A DNA stretch of 34,144 nt from a bacterium (GTDB lineage: Bacteria; Actinomycetota; Acidimicrobiia; Spongiisociales; JAHEDJ01). The position numbers were made by a program, and so were the translations under genes. The notes under the pieces were generated by a model that was not told the origin of the DNA, searched no databases, and saw only the letters and a program-made list of their open reading frames with translations. This document shows positions 8,755-16,777 of this stretch, one piece after another (within the stretch, counting starts at the first letter, position 1; each line of letters begins with the position of its first letter). The stretch spans positions 257,375 through 291,518 of the forward strand of contig JAHEDJ010000001.1 in assembly GCA_024641325.1 (NCBI GenBank), read 5' to 3'.

Positions 8755-11700
8755 ATGTCTTATGCAGAACTCCACAGCCACACCAACTTCAGCTTTCTCG
8801 ATGGGGTATCACATCCTGAAGACCTCGTATATCGGGCGGCAGACCTGGACTACCGGGCTTTGGCAGTCACCGACCACAACGGAATGTACGGCGCAGTTCG
8901 GTTCGCCAGGGCTGCACGAGAGGTAGGACTTCCGGCGGTGTACGGGGTGGAGATCGGGCTGAACCGCGAGTCGCGAGTTGCCGGTCGCGACTCGGAGGAA
9001 CCGATAGCTTTGGCTTCGCAACGTGATGTCGAGCGACTCGCGACTCGCGACGAGCTAACCGCTACCCGTCGCGGCCGGACCAGGAGATCGCACGGTTCCA
9101 AGCCCATCGATCCGCCGTCTTCAGACCATCTCGTACTCCTGGCGCCCTCTCCCGAGGGGTATGCCGCTATCAGTCACCTCGTCACCAGAGCGCAGTTTCG
9201 CGGTGAAAAGGATCTGCCTATCTACTCGTGGAACGATCTCGACGAGGCGGCCCGAACCGGCCAACTGATTGCACTCACCGGATGCTGGCAAGGGGCCGTG
9301 CCCGCTGCCGCTCGACCGGGTCACCTCGACGCGGCCCTGACGGCTGCCGCCCCTCTCCGCGAGATATTCGGGAACCGGCTCCATATCGAACTATGGAATC
9401 ACCGCATGCCTGAAGACGATCTTCGCAACGATGTGCTGTGGGAGGTAGGGCGACGATTACGACTTCCGGTTGTGGCAACCAACAACGTTCACTATCACGA
9501 CCGCAGAGAAGCCGATCTGGCAGATGTGGCGGCGGCCATTGCAGGGCGACGATCACTCTCCGACCAGGATGGGTATAGGCCGGCAGTTGATGAGCGGCAC
9601 CTCAAGAGGCCGCAAGAAATGATCGAACGGTTCTCCGCCTATCCGGGTGTCGTTGAACGGTCGGTGCGTTTGGCGGAATCCTTGGCATTCGATCTCAACC
9701 TGGTTGCACCTCAACTGCCCGACTTCCCGATGCCCGGCCACTTCCGATCCGAGACGGAGTACCTGAGGCACCTTACGTTCCAGGGCGCCAGGGAGGTATA
9801 CCCGGACGGTGCTGGGGGAGTCGACCCCGTGGCGGCGGCCCGCCTTGAACATGAACTGGAAGTGATCGGCAAGCTCAACTTTCCCGGCTATTTCCTGGTC
9901 GTGTGGGACATAGTTCAGTTTGCAAGAAGTCAGGAGATCTACTGTCAGATTCGTGGATCGGGAGCAGATTCGGCAGTGTGCCGGTGTTTGGGGCTGACGA
10001 GAGTCGACCCTATCCGTTTAGGCCTTCCTTTCGAACGGTTCCTGACCGAAGAGCGAGGGCGACCTCCGGACATCGACCTCGATCTGGAGGCCGACCGGCG
10101 CGAAGAGGTTATTCAGTATTGCTATCGCCGCTATGGACGGGAGCGGGCGGCGATGGTTGCGAACGTCATTACTTACCGCGCCCGATCCGTGTTGCGCGAC
10201 GTTGGAAAGACATTCGGGTTCACACAAGCTCAGGTCGACGGACTCTCAAAATACGTCGATACGAGAGATCCGGGGAAGTTGCGTCTCGAGGCACCATTGC
10301 CGGAAGGCATAACGGCAGAGTTCGTCTACGACGTTTGCCACCGTATGGATGGATTTCCTCGCCACCTGGGTATTCATTCCGGCGGCATGGTCATTGCCGA
10401 CCGTCCACTGTGGAAGGTGGTGCCGGTCGAGTGGGGACGGATGGAAGGTCGATCGGTTATCCAGTGGGACAAAGATGACTGCGCATCGATCGGCATAGTC
10501 AAGTTCGATCTGCTCGGCCTTGGCATGCTCAACGCACTTCACCTAACGGTGGACACGATCGAGGCGGCACACGGGATCTCCGTCGATCTGGCAACTATCC
10601 CACAGGAACCGGCTGTGTACAGGATGCTCACCAAGGCCGACACGGTCGGCGTGTTCCAGGTCGAATCGAGAGCACAGATGGCAACGCTGCCGAAGATGAA
10701 ACCCAAGACGTTCTACGACCTGGCAGTCGAGGTAGCCCTAATCCGGCCGGGGCCGATCCAGGGGCAATCGGTGCACCCGTACCTGAGACGCCGGAATGGA
10801 GAGGAGCAGATACGGTTCCCGCATCCGCTCACCGAACCGGTCTTGAGCAAGACCCTGGGTGTCCCTATCTTCCAGGAACAGCTGATGGAACTCGCCAGGG
10901 TGTGTGCAGGGTTCGATGGCAACCAATCGGATCGACTGCGATCGGCGATGACACACAAACGATCTGATGAGGCGATGGGGCGTCTCCGTGATGAGGTGTT
11001 CGATGGCATGGCGGTCAACGGCATTCTCGGTGCGGCCGCCGATGAGATCTGGGAGAAGCTGCAGGGATTCGCTTCGTTTGGGTTCCCTGAGAGCCACTCT
11101 GTGAGTTTCGCCTATATCGTCTATATGTCGGCCTGGTTGAAGTACCACTGGCCGGCCGAGTTTCTGGCCGGTCTCCTCAACGCCTATCCGATGGGCTTCT
11201 ACAGCCCCAACAGTCTGGTGCAAGACGCTGCCAGGCACGGAGTTGTGGTGCGCAACCCGGATGTGAACGCTTCGTGGCATGACTGCACGATTGAGCCACA
11301 CGATGCCGACCCCGACGACCTGGCTGAGTACTACGGGCAGACGTGGCGACGGGGGAGAGGGCCGGTTGACGACTCGCTTCGCCCGGCCGTGGCGGTCAGG
11401 CTGGGTCTGCGGTATGTGCGCAATCTGGGAGAGGCGGAGATCACCAGGGTTGAGGCGGCCCGGCAGGCCAACGGCAGGTTCCGGTCGCCGCAGGATCTTG
11501 CTCAGCGGACGGGGTTGAAGGTTGATGCTCTCGAGGGTTTGGCCGCTGCCGGTGCGCTCGAATCTCTGGGATTGAGCAGGCGAGAGGGTTTGTGGGCGGC
11601 CGGTGCCCTAGCCGAGATCAGTCCGGAGCGATTGCCGCTGGCGCCGGGCGCCGATCCACCGCAGTTGCCGGGGATGAGTGAGGAAAGCGAAGCCCAGGCC

Positions 11701-12084
11701 GATTTGTGGGCAACCGGAATCTCAGTTCGGCACCCCGTTGAGTTCGTAAGAGAGCGTCTCGACGCACTCGGTTGCCTGACTGTTGCCGGGGCTTTGGCAA
11801 CAGAACGCAACGGTGTCCGGGCCAGTATCGGGGGCATCGTCACTCACCGTCAGCGCCCATCAACTGCCAAGGGGGTGATCTTTTTCAACCTCGAGGACGA
11901 GACGGGTTTGCTCAACGTGATCGTGTTGCCGGACATCTGGCAGAAGAACCGTGAGGTCGCCAGGCGGAATCCCGGTCTGGTAATTGAGGGTGTCCTGGAG
12001 TTCCGGGATGGTGTAACGAACTTCGTGGCGAGATCGTTTGCCCCGTGGCCGGTCAAAGGCATTGCATCTCGCAACTTCCGTTGA
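8755..12084 (+). CDS. dnaE2: Error-prone DNA polymerase DnaE2 (ImuC)
   Basis: 1109 residues from the ATG at 8755; the in-frame extension to 8701 would cross the LexA box. It has a PHP domain (LHSHTNFSFLDG, 6-17), the C-family polymerase core with PDIDLD (catalytic Asp439 and Asp441), GSGADSAVCRCLG, the fingers region, tandem HhH segments, an LPGM/ADLWATG segment and a C-terminal OB fold (VRASIGGIVTHRQ). Known role: SOS-induced translesion synthesis with ImuA/ImuB. One oddity is about 50 extra residues (roughly 70-122) between YGVEIGL and DHLVLLAPSPEGY, where other DnaE2 proteins have a short loop. This stretch is Arg/Ser-rich and encoded by 7-bp tandem repeats. The gene is 5.6 kb downstream of imuB with unrelated genes between. 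Confidence 0.95.
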   Translation: MSYAELHSHTNFSFLDGVSHPEDLVYRAADLDYRALAVTDHNGMYGAVRFARAAREVGLPAVYGVEIGLNRESRVAGRDSEEPIALASQRDVERLATRDELTATRRGRTRRSHGSKPIDPPSSDHLVLLAPSPEGYAAISHLVTRAQFRGEKDLPIYSWNDLDEAARTGQLIALTGCWQGAVPAAARPGHLDAALTAAAPLREIFGNRLHIELWNHRMPEDDLRNDVLWEVGRRLRLPVVATNNVHYHDRREADLADVAAAIAGRRSLSDQDGYRPAVDERHLKRPQEMIERFSAYPGVVERSVRLAESLAFDLNLVAPQLPDFPMPGHFRSETEYLRHLTFQGAREVYPDGAGGVDPVAAARLEHELEVIGKLNFPGYFLVVWDIVQFARSQEIYCQIRGSGADSAVCRCLGLTRVDPIRLGLPFERFLTEERGRPPDIDLDLEADRREEVIQYCYRRYGRERAAMVANVITYRARSVLRDVGKTFGFTQAQVDGLSKYVDTRDPGKLRLEAPLPEGITAEFVYDVCHRMDGFPRHLGIHSGGMVIADRPLWKVVPVEWGRMEGRSVIQWDKDDCASIGIVKFDLLGLGMLNALHLTVDTIEAAHGISVDLATIPQEPAVYRMLTKADTVGVFQVESRAQMATLPKMKPKTFYDLAVEVALIRPGPIQGQSVHPYLRRRNGEEQIRFPHPLTEPVLSKTLGVPIFQEQLMELARVCAGFDGNQSDRLRSAMTHKRSDEAMGRLRDEVFDGMAVNGILGAAADEIWEKLQGFASFGFPESHSVSFAYIVYMSAWLKYHWPAEFLAGLLNAYPMGFYSPNSLVQDAARHGVVVRNPDVNASWHDCTIEPHDADPDDLAEYYGQTWRRGRGPVDDSLRPAVAVRLGLRYVRNLGEAEITRVEAARQANGRFRSPQDLAQRTGLKVDALEGLAAAGALESLGLSRREGLWAAGALAEISPERLPLAPGADPPQLPGMSEESEAQADLWATGISVRHPVEFVRERLDALGCLTVAGALATERNGVRASIGGIVTHRQRPSTAKGVIFFNLEDETGLLNVIVLPDIWQKNREVARRNPGLVIEGVLEFRDGVTNFVARSFAPWPVKGIASRNFR
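8966..9067 (+). repeat. Heptanucleotide repeats inside the dnaE2 PHP domain
   Basis: GC-phased heptads occur in two blocks. 8966-8993 reads gcgagtc, gcgagtt, gccggtc, gcgactc. 9033-9067 reads gcgactc, gcgactc, gcgacga, gctaacc, gctaccc. The two blocks also contain inverted copies of each other (gcgagtc versus gactcgc). Together with the intervening sequence they encode the extra Arg-rich loop of DnaE2 while keeping the frame open. Confidence 0.75.
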
Positions 12085-12163
12085 ATCTGTCCGTTCCGGC
12101 ATGACCTGCTCGACCAGCACGCAATAGCCACGCCGGAGCGGAGAAACCTGGGACCATGGGCGG

Positions 12164-12835
12164 GTGATCGGGACACTGAACGAAGGATCTCTGCATGCTC
12201 AGCTCAAGGAGTGGTATGCCAAAGACGGCGATCTGATCGAGCACCCGGTCGACGGGTATGTGATCGATCTCGTGCGAGGTGGTCTTCTTGTCGAGATCCA
12301 GACCGGCGGCTTCGCTCCTTTGCGTAAGAAACTCGATCGATTGCTCGAAACACATCCGGTCCGGCTGGTAGCGCCGATTGCAAGGGAGCGGCGGATATTC
12401 CGGATGGATCCTGATGGCGAGGTCCTTTCGTCGCGTAGGTCTCCCAAGCACGGCCGCATGGAAGATATCTTCGGCCGGTTGGTGAGCCTTCCGACCTTCA
12501 TCCAGCGAGACGGGTTCGAAATCGAGGTGCTGTTGACCGTTGAAGACGAGTATCGGGTCCACCAGTCGGGGAAGTCCTGGCGGCGTCAGGGGTGGGTCAC
12601 CGCCGGCCGGGCGCTGGAGAGCGTTGACGATTCGCAGAGTTTTGCCTCTGCCGGCGATTTGGCGGAGTTGCTGCCGGATGGTCTGGCGGAAACGTTCACG
12701 ACTTCTGACCTTGCAGAGCACTTGTCTTCTTCGCGGCGACTTGCGCAGCAGATGGCCTACTGCTTGCGACTACAGGGGGTGCTGGAGATCAGCGGGAAGT
12801 CCGGCAACGCGATCGAATACGGCCGTCTCGCCTAG
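12164..12835 (+). CDS. Conserved hypothetical protein, possible PD-(D/E)XK-like nuclease
   Basis: 223 residues with a GTG start; the only nearby ATG, at 12156, meets a stop after two codons. Residues 30-50 read DGYVIDLVRGGLLVEIQTGGF. A core of Asp35, then a strand with Glu44-Ile-Gln46 and a following Lys/Arg-rich helix (PLRKKLDRL), resembles the D...ExK core of PD-(D/E)XK nucleases with Gln in place of Lys. Two conserved-looking stretches follow: RRSPKHGRMEDIFGRLVSLP, and a C-terminal winged-helix-like part (FTTSDLAEHLSSSRRLAQQMAYCLRLQGVLE). I recognise the family as a widespread uncharacterised one but cannot name it. It lies 79 nt after dnaE2 on the same strand, so it may be read with the SOS transcript. 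Nuclease activity is inference only. Confidence 0.7.
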   Translation: MIGTLNEGSLHAQLKEWYAKDGDLIEHPVDGYVIDLVRGGLLVEIQTGGFAPLRKKLDRLLETHPVRLVAPIARERRIFRMDPDGEVLSSRRSPKHGRMEDIFGRLVSLPTFIQRDGFEIEVLLTVEDEYRVHQSGKSWRRQGWVTAGRALESVDDSQSFASAGDLAELLPDGLAETFTTSDLAEHLSSSRRLAQQMAYCLRLQGVLEISGKSGNAIEYGRLA

Positions 12836-12855
12836 AACCGGCGAGACCCTCTTCG

Positions 12856-13650
12856 TTACGGGGCGCATCCCCACGGCGCCCAGCCGCGAACTCCCCACAG
12901 CCATGCCGCCGCTGCCGTGTTGGCCTCTGCATCGAAGATGCTGGCGCCGGCGTACCCGGACTGCTCAGCCCGGTCAGCCCAGTAGTCCTCATGATGTTGA
13001 AACAGCCCTCCATATCCGTACGGGTTGTACGCGTTCGGGTTGAAGCCGGACTCGCAGCGAGCCACTTCGACGGCGTTGTCGACCTCCTCGGCGGGGAAGA
13101 ATCTGGCGGCCAAGTCGCGCATTTCGCTCTCGGTCAGGGGGCCGCTGGAAGGTACGGTGGTCGGCGGCTGGGTGGTGGTCGTCGTCGTGGACGAAGTAGT
13201 CGTGCTCGATGTGGTGGTGGTGGGCGGCAGCGTCGTGGTCGTCGTGGGAGGTTGAGTTGTGGTGGTCGCGGGCCTCGTCGACGTCGTTGTTGGAGGCTCC
13301 GTCGTGGTCGTCGAAGCGGGGGCGGTCGTTGTTGTCGACGAGGTAGATGTCGTCGAAGTGCCAAGTGATCCAGACAGCAGCTCGAGGCGCGACAGAGAGG
13401 CATCGAACAACCCGTCAAAGGCGACCGGGTCGAGCGAGATCACCGCCGGGGCCGGGAGCACGCTCGAGGCGACTGCCGCGAACGACATGCCGGCGAGGCG
13501 CCCGGCAGCCTGGCCACGCTCGGTCGGAACCGCCACCTCGGCCGGTGGTGCGGGCGCGTCTACGGACGCCGGGGCAAAGACCGCGAAACCGGCGAAGAAC
13601 AAGGCGATGAAGGTGATGCCTGTGGCAATGAGGAAAGCGAAACGTCGCAT
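12856..13650 (-). CDS. Secreted/anchored lytic-transglycosylase-like protein with Thr-rich stalk
   Basis: 264 residues. An N-terminal hydrophobic segment (about 5-26) acts as signal or anchor. Residues 98-168 are almost entirely Thr, Ser and Pro, a wall-spanning stalk. The C-terminal domain (about 172-264) has the lysozyme-like SLT signature: ARCESGFNPNAYNP with the likely catalytic Glu200, then YGGLFQH and an AAAAWLW segment. Cys199 and Cys262 could form a disulfide. Expected role: cleavage of peptidoglycan glycan strands during growth or resuscitation. The gene lies 95 nt downstream of pckA. A perfect hairpin ends 11 nt before its start. The valine/glycine-rich plus-strand ORFs here are antisense of the Thr stalk. 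Confidence 0.85.
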   Translation of the reverse strand: MRRFAFLIATGITFIALFFAGFAVFAPASVDAPAPPAEVAVPTERGQAAGRLAGMSFAAVASSVLPAPAVISLDPVAFDGLFDASLSRLELLSGSLGTSTTSTSSTTTTAPASTTTTEPPTTTSTRPATTTTQPPTTTTTLPPTTTTSSTTTSSTTTTTTQPPTTVPSSGPLTESEMRDLAARFFPAEEVDNAVEVARCESGFNPNAYNPYGYGGLFQHHEDYWADRAEQSGYAGASIFDAEANTAAAAWLWGVRGWAPWGCAP

Positions 13651-13660
13651 GAAGTGAAAG

Positions 13661-13690
13661 ACTCCCGGTTGAATGAGTCCAACCGGGAGT
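13661..13690 (-). promoter_or_regulatory. Hairpin between pckA and the SLT gene
   Basis: A perfect 10-bp inverted repeat (actcccggtt / aaccgggagt) with a 10-nt loop ends 11 nt upstream of the SLT ATG. On the minus strand it is followed by CTTTC. It could terminate pckA transcription. Alternatively, because the only SD-like GGGAG lies in its downstream arm, it could control SLT translation. Confidence 0.6.
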
Positions 13691-13745
13691 CAGGGTATGC
13701 CGGTTTACGGGTTACAACAAGTCTAACCTGGCAAATATTGGCTGG

Positions 13746-15332
13746 CTAGGCCTGGGGTCCGGCCTCGATTACGCCTTTCGAAGCCCTGTCGGCGTACTGC
13801 CTGAAATTGGCCTGGAACATGCCGGCCAGCTTCCGGGCCTGCCGATCGTAGGCGTCGGGGTCTTTCCAGGTGTCGCGCGGGATGAGTAGTTCGGTCGGGA
13901 CACCCGGAACCTCGGTCGGTACCTCTAGGCCGAAGATGGGGTCGACGACGAACTCGACGTCGTCGAGGTCGCCGGCGAGGGCGGAGTTGAGCATCGCACG
14001 GGTGTGCGGGATTCGGATGCGATACCCGACCCCGTGTGGTCCGCTCGTCCAACCGGTGTTGATCATCCAGAGACCCGGGGTGAACTCGTCGATCTTCTCG
14101 GCCAGCACGTCGGCGTAGTACGAAGGCGGCAGCGGGAGGAACGGCGCTCCGAAACAGGGCGAGAACGTCGCTTCCGGGTCGACTACTCCGCGTTCGGTTC
14201 CGGCCAACTTGGCGGTGTACCCGGACACGAAGTAGTACATCGCCTGTTCCTTGGTAAGGCGAGAGATCGGCGGCAATACACCGAAGGCGTCGGCGGACAG
14301 GAAGACGATGTTCTCCGGATGGCCCGCCATCCCGCTCTTGACGACATTCGGGATGTGCACCAAAGGATAAGCACATCGGGTGTTTTCGGTGTGGGTCGAG
14401 TCCTCCCACTCGGGAGTGCGACTCGCCTCGTTGATGACGACGTTCTCCAGAATGGTTTCGAACTGGTTGGCGGCCCGGTAGATCAGTGGTTCGTCTTTCT
14501 TGCTCAGGCTTATCACTTTGGCATATGAGCCACCTTCGATATTGAACACCCCATCGGCACCCCAGCCGATTTCGTCGTCGCCGATCATGCGGCGGGACGG
14601 ATCGGTGGCCAGCGTCGTCTTGCCGGTGCCGGACAAGCCGAAAATGACGGCAGAATCTCCGGCCGCGCCGACATTGGCCGATGAGTGCATGCTGAGCACG
14701 CCCTTCTTGGGCAGCAGATAGTTCATGACGGAGAAGACCGACTTCTTCATCTCACCCATGTAGGTCGTTCCCCCGATCAGCAACACCTTGTGCGCAAAGC
14801 TGATGATGATGAAGACCTCGCTGCGGGTACCGTCCCGCTCCGGTATCGCCTGGAACTCAGGGGCATGAACGATGGTGAAGTCCGGCATGAACGGTTCGAT
14901 CGAGTCATCGTGGTGATAGGTGCGCGGCAAGCGGAACATGTTGCGGCAGAAGTGGGCGTGCCAGGGGCTTGGAGTGATTGCCCGCACTGCCAGACGGTAT
15001 TTCTTGTCCGCTCCCGCGTAGACGTCCTGTATATAGAGATTGCGCTCGGAGAGGTGTTCGGCCACCCGGTTGTATAAGGCCTCGTACACTTCGGTCTCGA
15101 TCGGGTGGTTCACGTCGCCCCACCAGATGTCGTTTTCGGTCCCGGACTCACGAACGATGAACTTGTCCTTCGGGCTCCGGCCCGTATAGGGAACCGTGTT
15201 GACGACGAGCGGGCCCTTATGTGCCAGCCTGCCGAGGCCCTGTTCGAGGGCATGCTCGACCAAGACCGGGGTGGATGTGTCCCAGTGGACGTCACCTTTC
15301 GGGGTAATTCCGTGTACAGATAGGTCTCTCAT
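13746..15332 (-). CDS. pckA: Phosphoenolpyruvate carboxykinase (ATP)
   Basis: 528 residues, full length for the family. It converts oxaloacetate plus ATP to phosphoenolpyruvate, CO2 and ADP in the cytoplasm, the first committed step of gluconeogenesis. Seen: substrate motif RSPKDKF (52-58), [12 protein letters not shown] (193-204) with metal and substrate ligands, the kinase-1a P-loop GLSGTGKTT (232-240), and the GDDEIGWG kinase-2 motif (251-258). GGAG lies 7 nt before the ATG. The upstream kinase-like gene is on the same strand with a 68-nt gap. Many actinobacteria use the GTP-dependent enzyme instead; the P-loop and motif set here are clearly of the ATP type. Confidence 0.97.
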   Translation of the reverse strand: MRDLSVHGITPKGDVHWDTSTPVLVEHALEQGLGRLAHKGPLVVNTVPYTGRSPKDKFIVRESGTENDIWWGDVNHPIETEVYEALYNRVAEHLSERNLYIQDVYAGADKKYRLAVRAITPSPWHAHFCRNMFRLPRTYHHDDSIEPFMPDFTIVHAPEFQAIPERDGTRSEVFIIISFAHKVLLIGGTTYMGEMKKSVFSVMNYLLPKKGVLSMHSSANVGAAGDSAVIFGLSGTGKTTLATDPSRRMIGDDEIGWGADGVFNIEGGSYAKVISLSKKDEPLIYRAANQFETILENVVINEASRTPEWEDSTHTENTRCAYPLVHIPNVVKSGMAGHPENIVFLSADAFGVLPPISRLTKEQAMYYFVSGYTAKLAGTERGVVDPEATFSPCFGAPFLPLPPSYYADVLAEKIDEFTPGLWMINTGWTSGPHGVGYRIRIPHTRAMLNSALAGDLDDVEFVVDPIFGLEVPTEVPGVPTELLIPRDTWKDPDAYDRQARKLAGMFQANFRQYADRASKGVIEAGPQA

Positions 15333-15400
15333 GGTGCTGCTCCGTTGGTGGGTAGATCGATTGTGTGGTGGAAATCGGCGAAGGCGTTTGCCGATGGTTA

Positions 15401-16042
15401 TCAGACGAACTCGACGTCGTAATCCCGGGTGATGACGATGTTCGCACGAGCCCGGTGCGGCGCGATTATCTCGTGCTCGATCTCGAGAACGCGCTCGATG
15501 AAGGGGTCCATGGGCTCACGGCCCCGCTGCTCACGAGCGGCTCGGGTTTCGAGTCGGTTGCGCGCGATGAAAACCCTCGTGTCCACGTTTTCCAGGAGGC
15601 TGGTATAGGTGCCCTCCGCAATGATGATGTCGAGGCCGGCCAGTGAAAACACTTCCGTGGTGATTTCGTCATCGTCGTAGATCACGAGGGGTTTCTCGAT
15701 TTGATCCTCACCGGCAATCGCGGCTGCCAGATGATCGTCGAGGAGGTCGATATGCACCTCGTTTGTGCCGACCCAGTCGATGTTCGCCACTCGGGTTTGA
15801 TGATTGGTGCGGGGCGGATACACGAAGTAGTCGTCTTGTTGGAGTACCCCCGACGAGAACCCTCTTCTCTCGAGTTCCTCGGCGATTGCCTTGGCCGTCT
15901 CCGACTTCCCGCTTCCCGACTCACCGGCAACTGTGAGCGTGTATCGCGCCGGCTTCGAGACGATCGCCGGAAGTATCTTCTCCACGATCGCAGAAGCTGC
16001 CGCTCGGTGATGCTCCTCTACGATGATGATGTCACCGCGCAC
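15401..16042 (-). CDS. P-loop kinase of the uridine kinase/phosphoribulokinase type
   Basis: 213 residues from a GTG start with GAGGAGGG 5 nt upstream. Walker A is [10 protein letters not shown] (about 40-49). [15 protein letters not shown] stretch then matches the substrate-binding region that follows the P-loop in uridine kinases. Later, [22 protein letters not shown] corresponds to the Walker-B strand with the EGTY motif of this family, and a basic lid follows ([15 protein letters not shown]). The likely reaction is ATP-dependent phosphorylation of a small sugar- or nucleoside-like substrate, but the substrate is uncertain. It lies directly upstream of pckA on the same strand, which may imply joint expression. 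Confidence 0.85.
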   Translation of the reverse strand: MRGDIIIVEEHHRAAASAIVEKILPAIVSKPARYTLTVAGESGSGKSETAKAIAEELERRGFSSGVLQQDDYFVYPPRTNHQTRVANIDWVGTNEVHIDLLDDHLAAAIAGEDQIEKPLVIYDDDEITTEVFSLAGLDIIIAEGTYTSLLENVDTRVFIARNRLETRAAREQRGREPMDPFIERVLEIEHEIIAPHRARANIVITRDYDVEFV

Positions 16043-16159
16043 AGCCGCCCTCCTCTACTCGTTGTCGCAACCCAGGGTAACCGGCTCTTGCGCTCGCGAT
16101 TACACCTTCACCCCAGGCCGATATCATTGCATTGTTGTCATTGTCAGGAGATCCATCAC

Positions 16160-16669
16160 ATGCCGATCAGCACGAGCCTTGAAGCAGCGTATAACGAGCA
16201 GATAAACCTCGAGATGGCCTCGTCTTACGCCTACCTCCAGATGGCCGCTTTCCTCGACGAAGAGAACCTTCCGGGAATGTCGTCCTGGATGAGAATGCAG
16301 GCGGAGGAGGAGCGCGTCCACGCGTTGAAGTTCTTCGACTTCGTGTTGGAACGTGAGGGCCATGTGGAGCTGACTTCGATCGCTTCCCCTGGTTTGTCAC
16401 TAAGTACCGCATTGTCGGCATTCGAGGCGTCGCTGGGTCATGAGCGGAAGGTGACCGCGGCAATCAATGATCTCTACGCGCTGGCCACCGACGAGCGCGA
16501 CTTCGCCAGCTACCCACTTCTCAACTGGTTTGTTGAGGAGCAGATCGAGGAGGAGTCGACGGTTGGCTTGATTGTCGAGCAACTGAAGATGATCGGCGAT
16601 GATCGAACGGCGCTGCTGATGCTCGATCGTGAACTCGGCGCCCGTCAGCCATCGGCCGAGGGCGAGTAG
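16160..16669 (+). CDS. ftnA: Ferritin (non-haem, FtnA type)
   Basis: 169 residues. CAGGAG lies 9 nt before the ATG; the open frame upstream is antisense to the kinase gene. All ferroxidase-centre residues of E. coli FtnA are present, each shifted by one: Glu18, Glu51, His54, Glu95, Gln128 and Glu131. No haem-ligand Met typical of bacterioferritin is evident in the expected place. The protein should form a 24-subunit cage that oxidises Fe(II) with oxygen or peroxide and stores the mineral. The gene is divergent from the kinase gene. I see no convincing iron-regulator box in the 117-nt intergenic region. Confidence 0.95.
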   Translation: MPISTSLEAAYNEQINLEMASSYAYLQMAAFLDEENLPGMSSWMRMQAEEERVHALKFFDFVLEREGHVELTSIASPGLSLSTALSAFEASLGHERKVTAAINDLYALATDERDFASYPLLNWFVEEQIEEESTVGLIVEQLKMIGDDRTALLMLDRELGARQPSAEGE

Positions 16670-16777
16670 TCAGGCCCCGGCCGTCCACGCCGGCACCAAC
16701 TGGGCCGCGCAGCAGAGCGGAAGACCTGACCGGGCAAGAAGCCCCGGCCTCCGTAATCGCCGCCAATGTGGGGAACC

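Noticed and set aside
12991..13657. Gly/Val/Arg-rich plus-strand ORFs
   Set aside because: They are antisense translations of the Thr/Pro-rich stalk of the SLT protein and carry no start signals or domains.
13700..13720. GTAAACC upstream of the SLT gene as a third ECF promoter
   Set aside because: The following TTT and the CGAGTWAC box at 13-nt spacing are absent.
16670..16777. Possible RNA or small gene between ferritin and the aroQ fusion
   Set aside because: The region is GC-rich intergenic DNA between convergent genes with no clear start, SD or tRNA fold.
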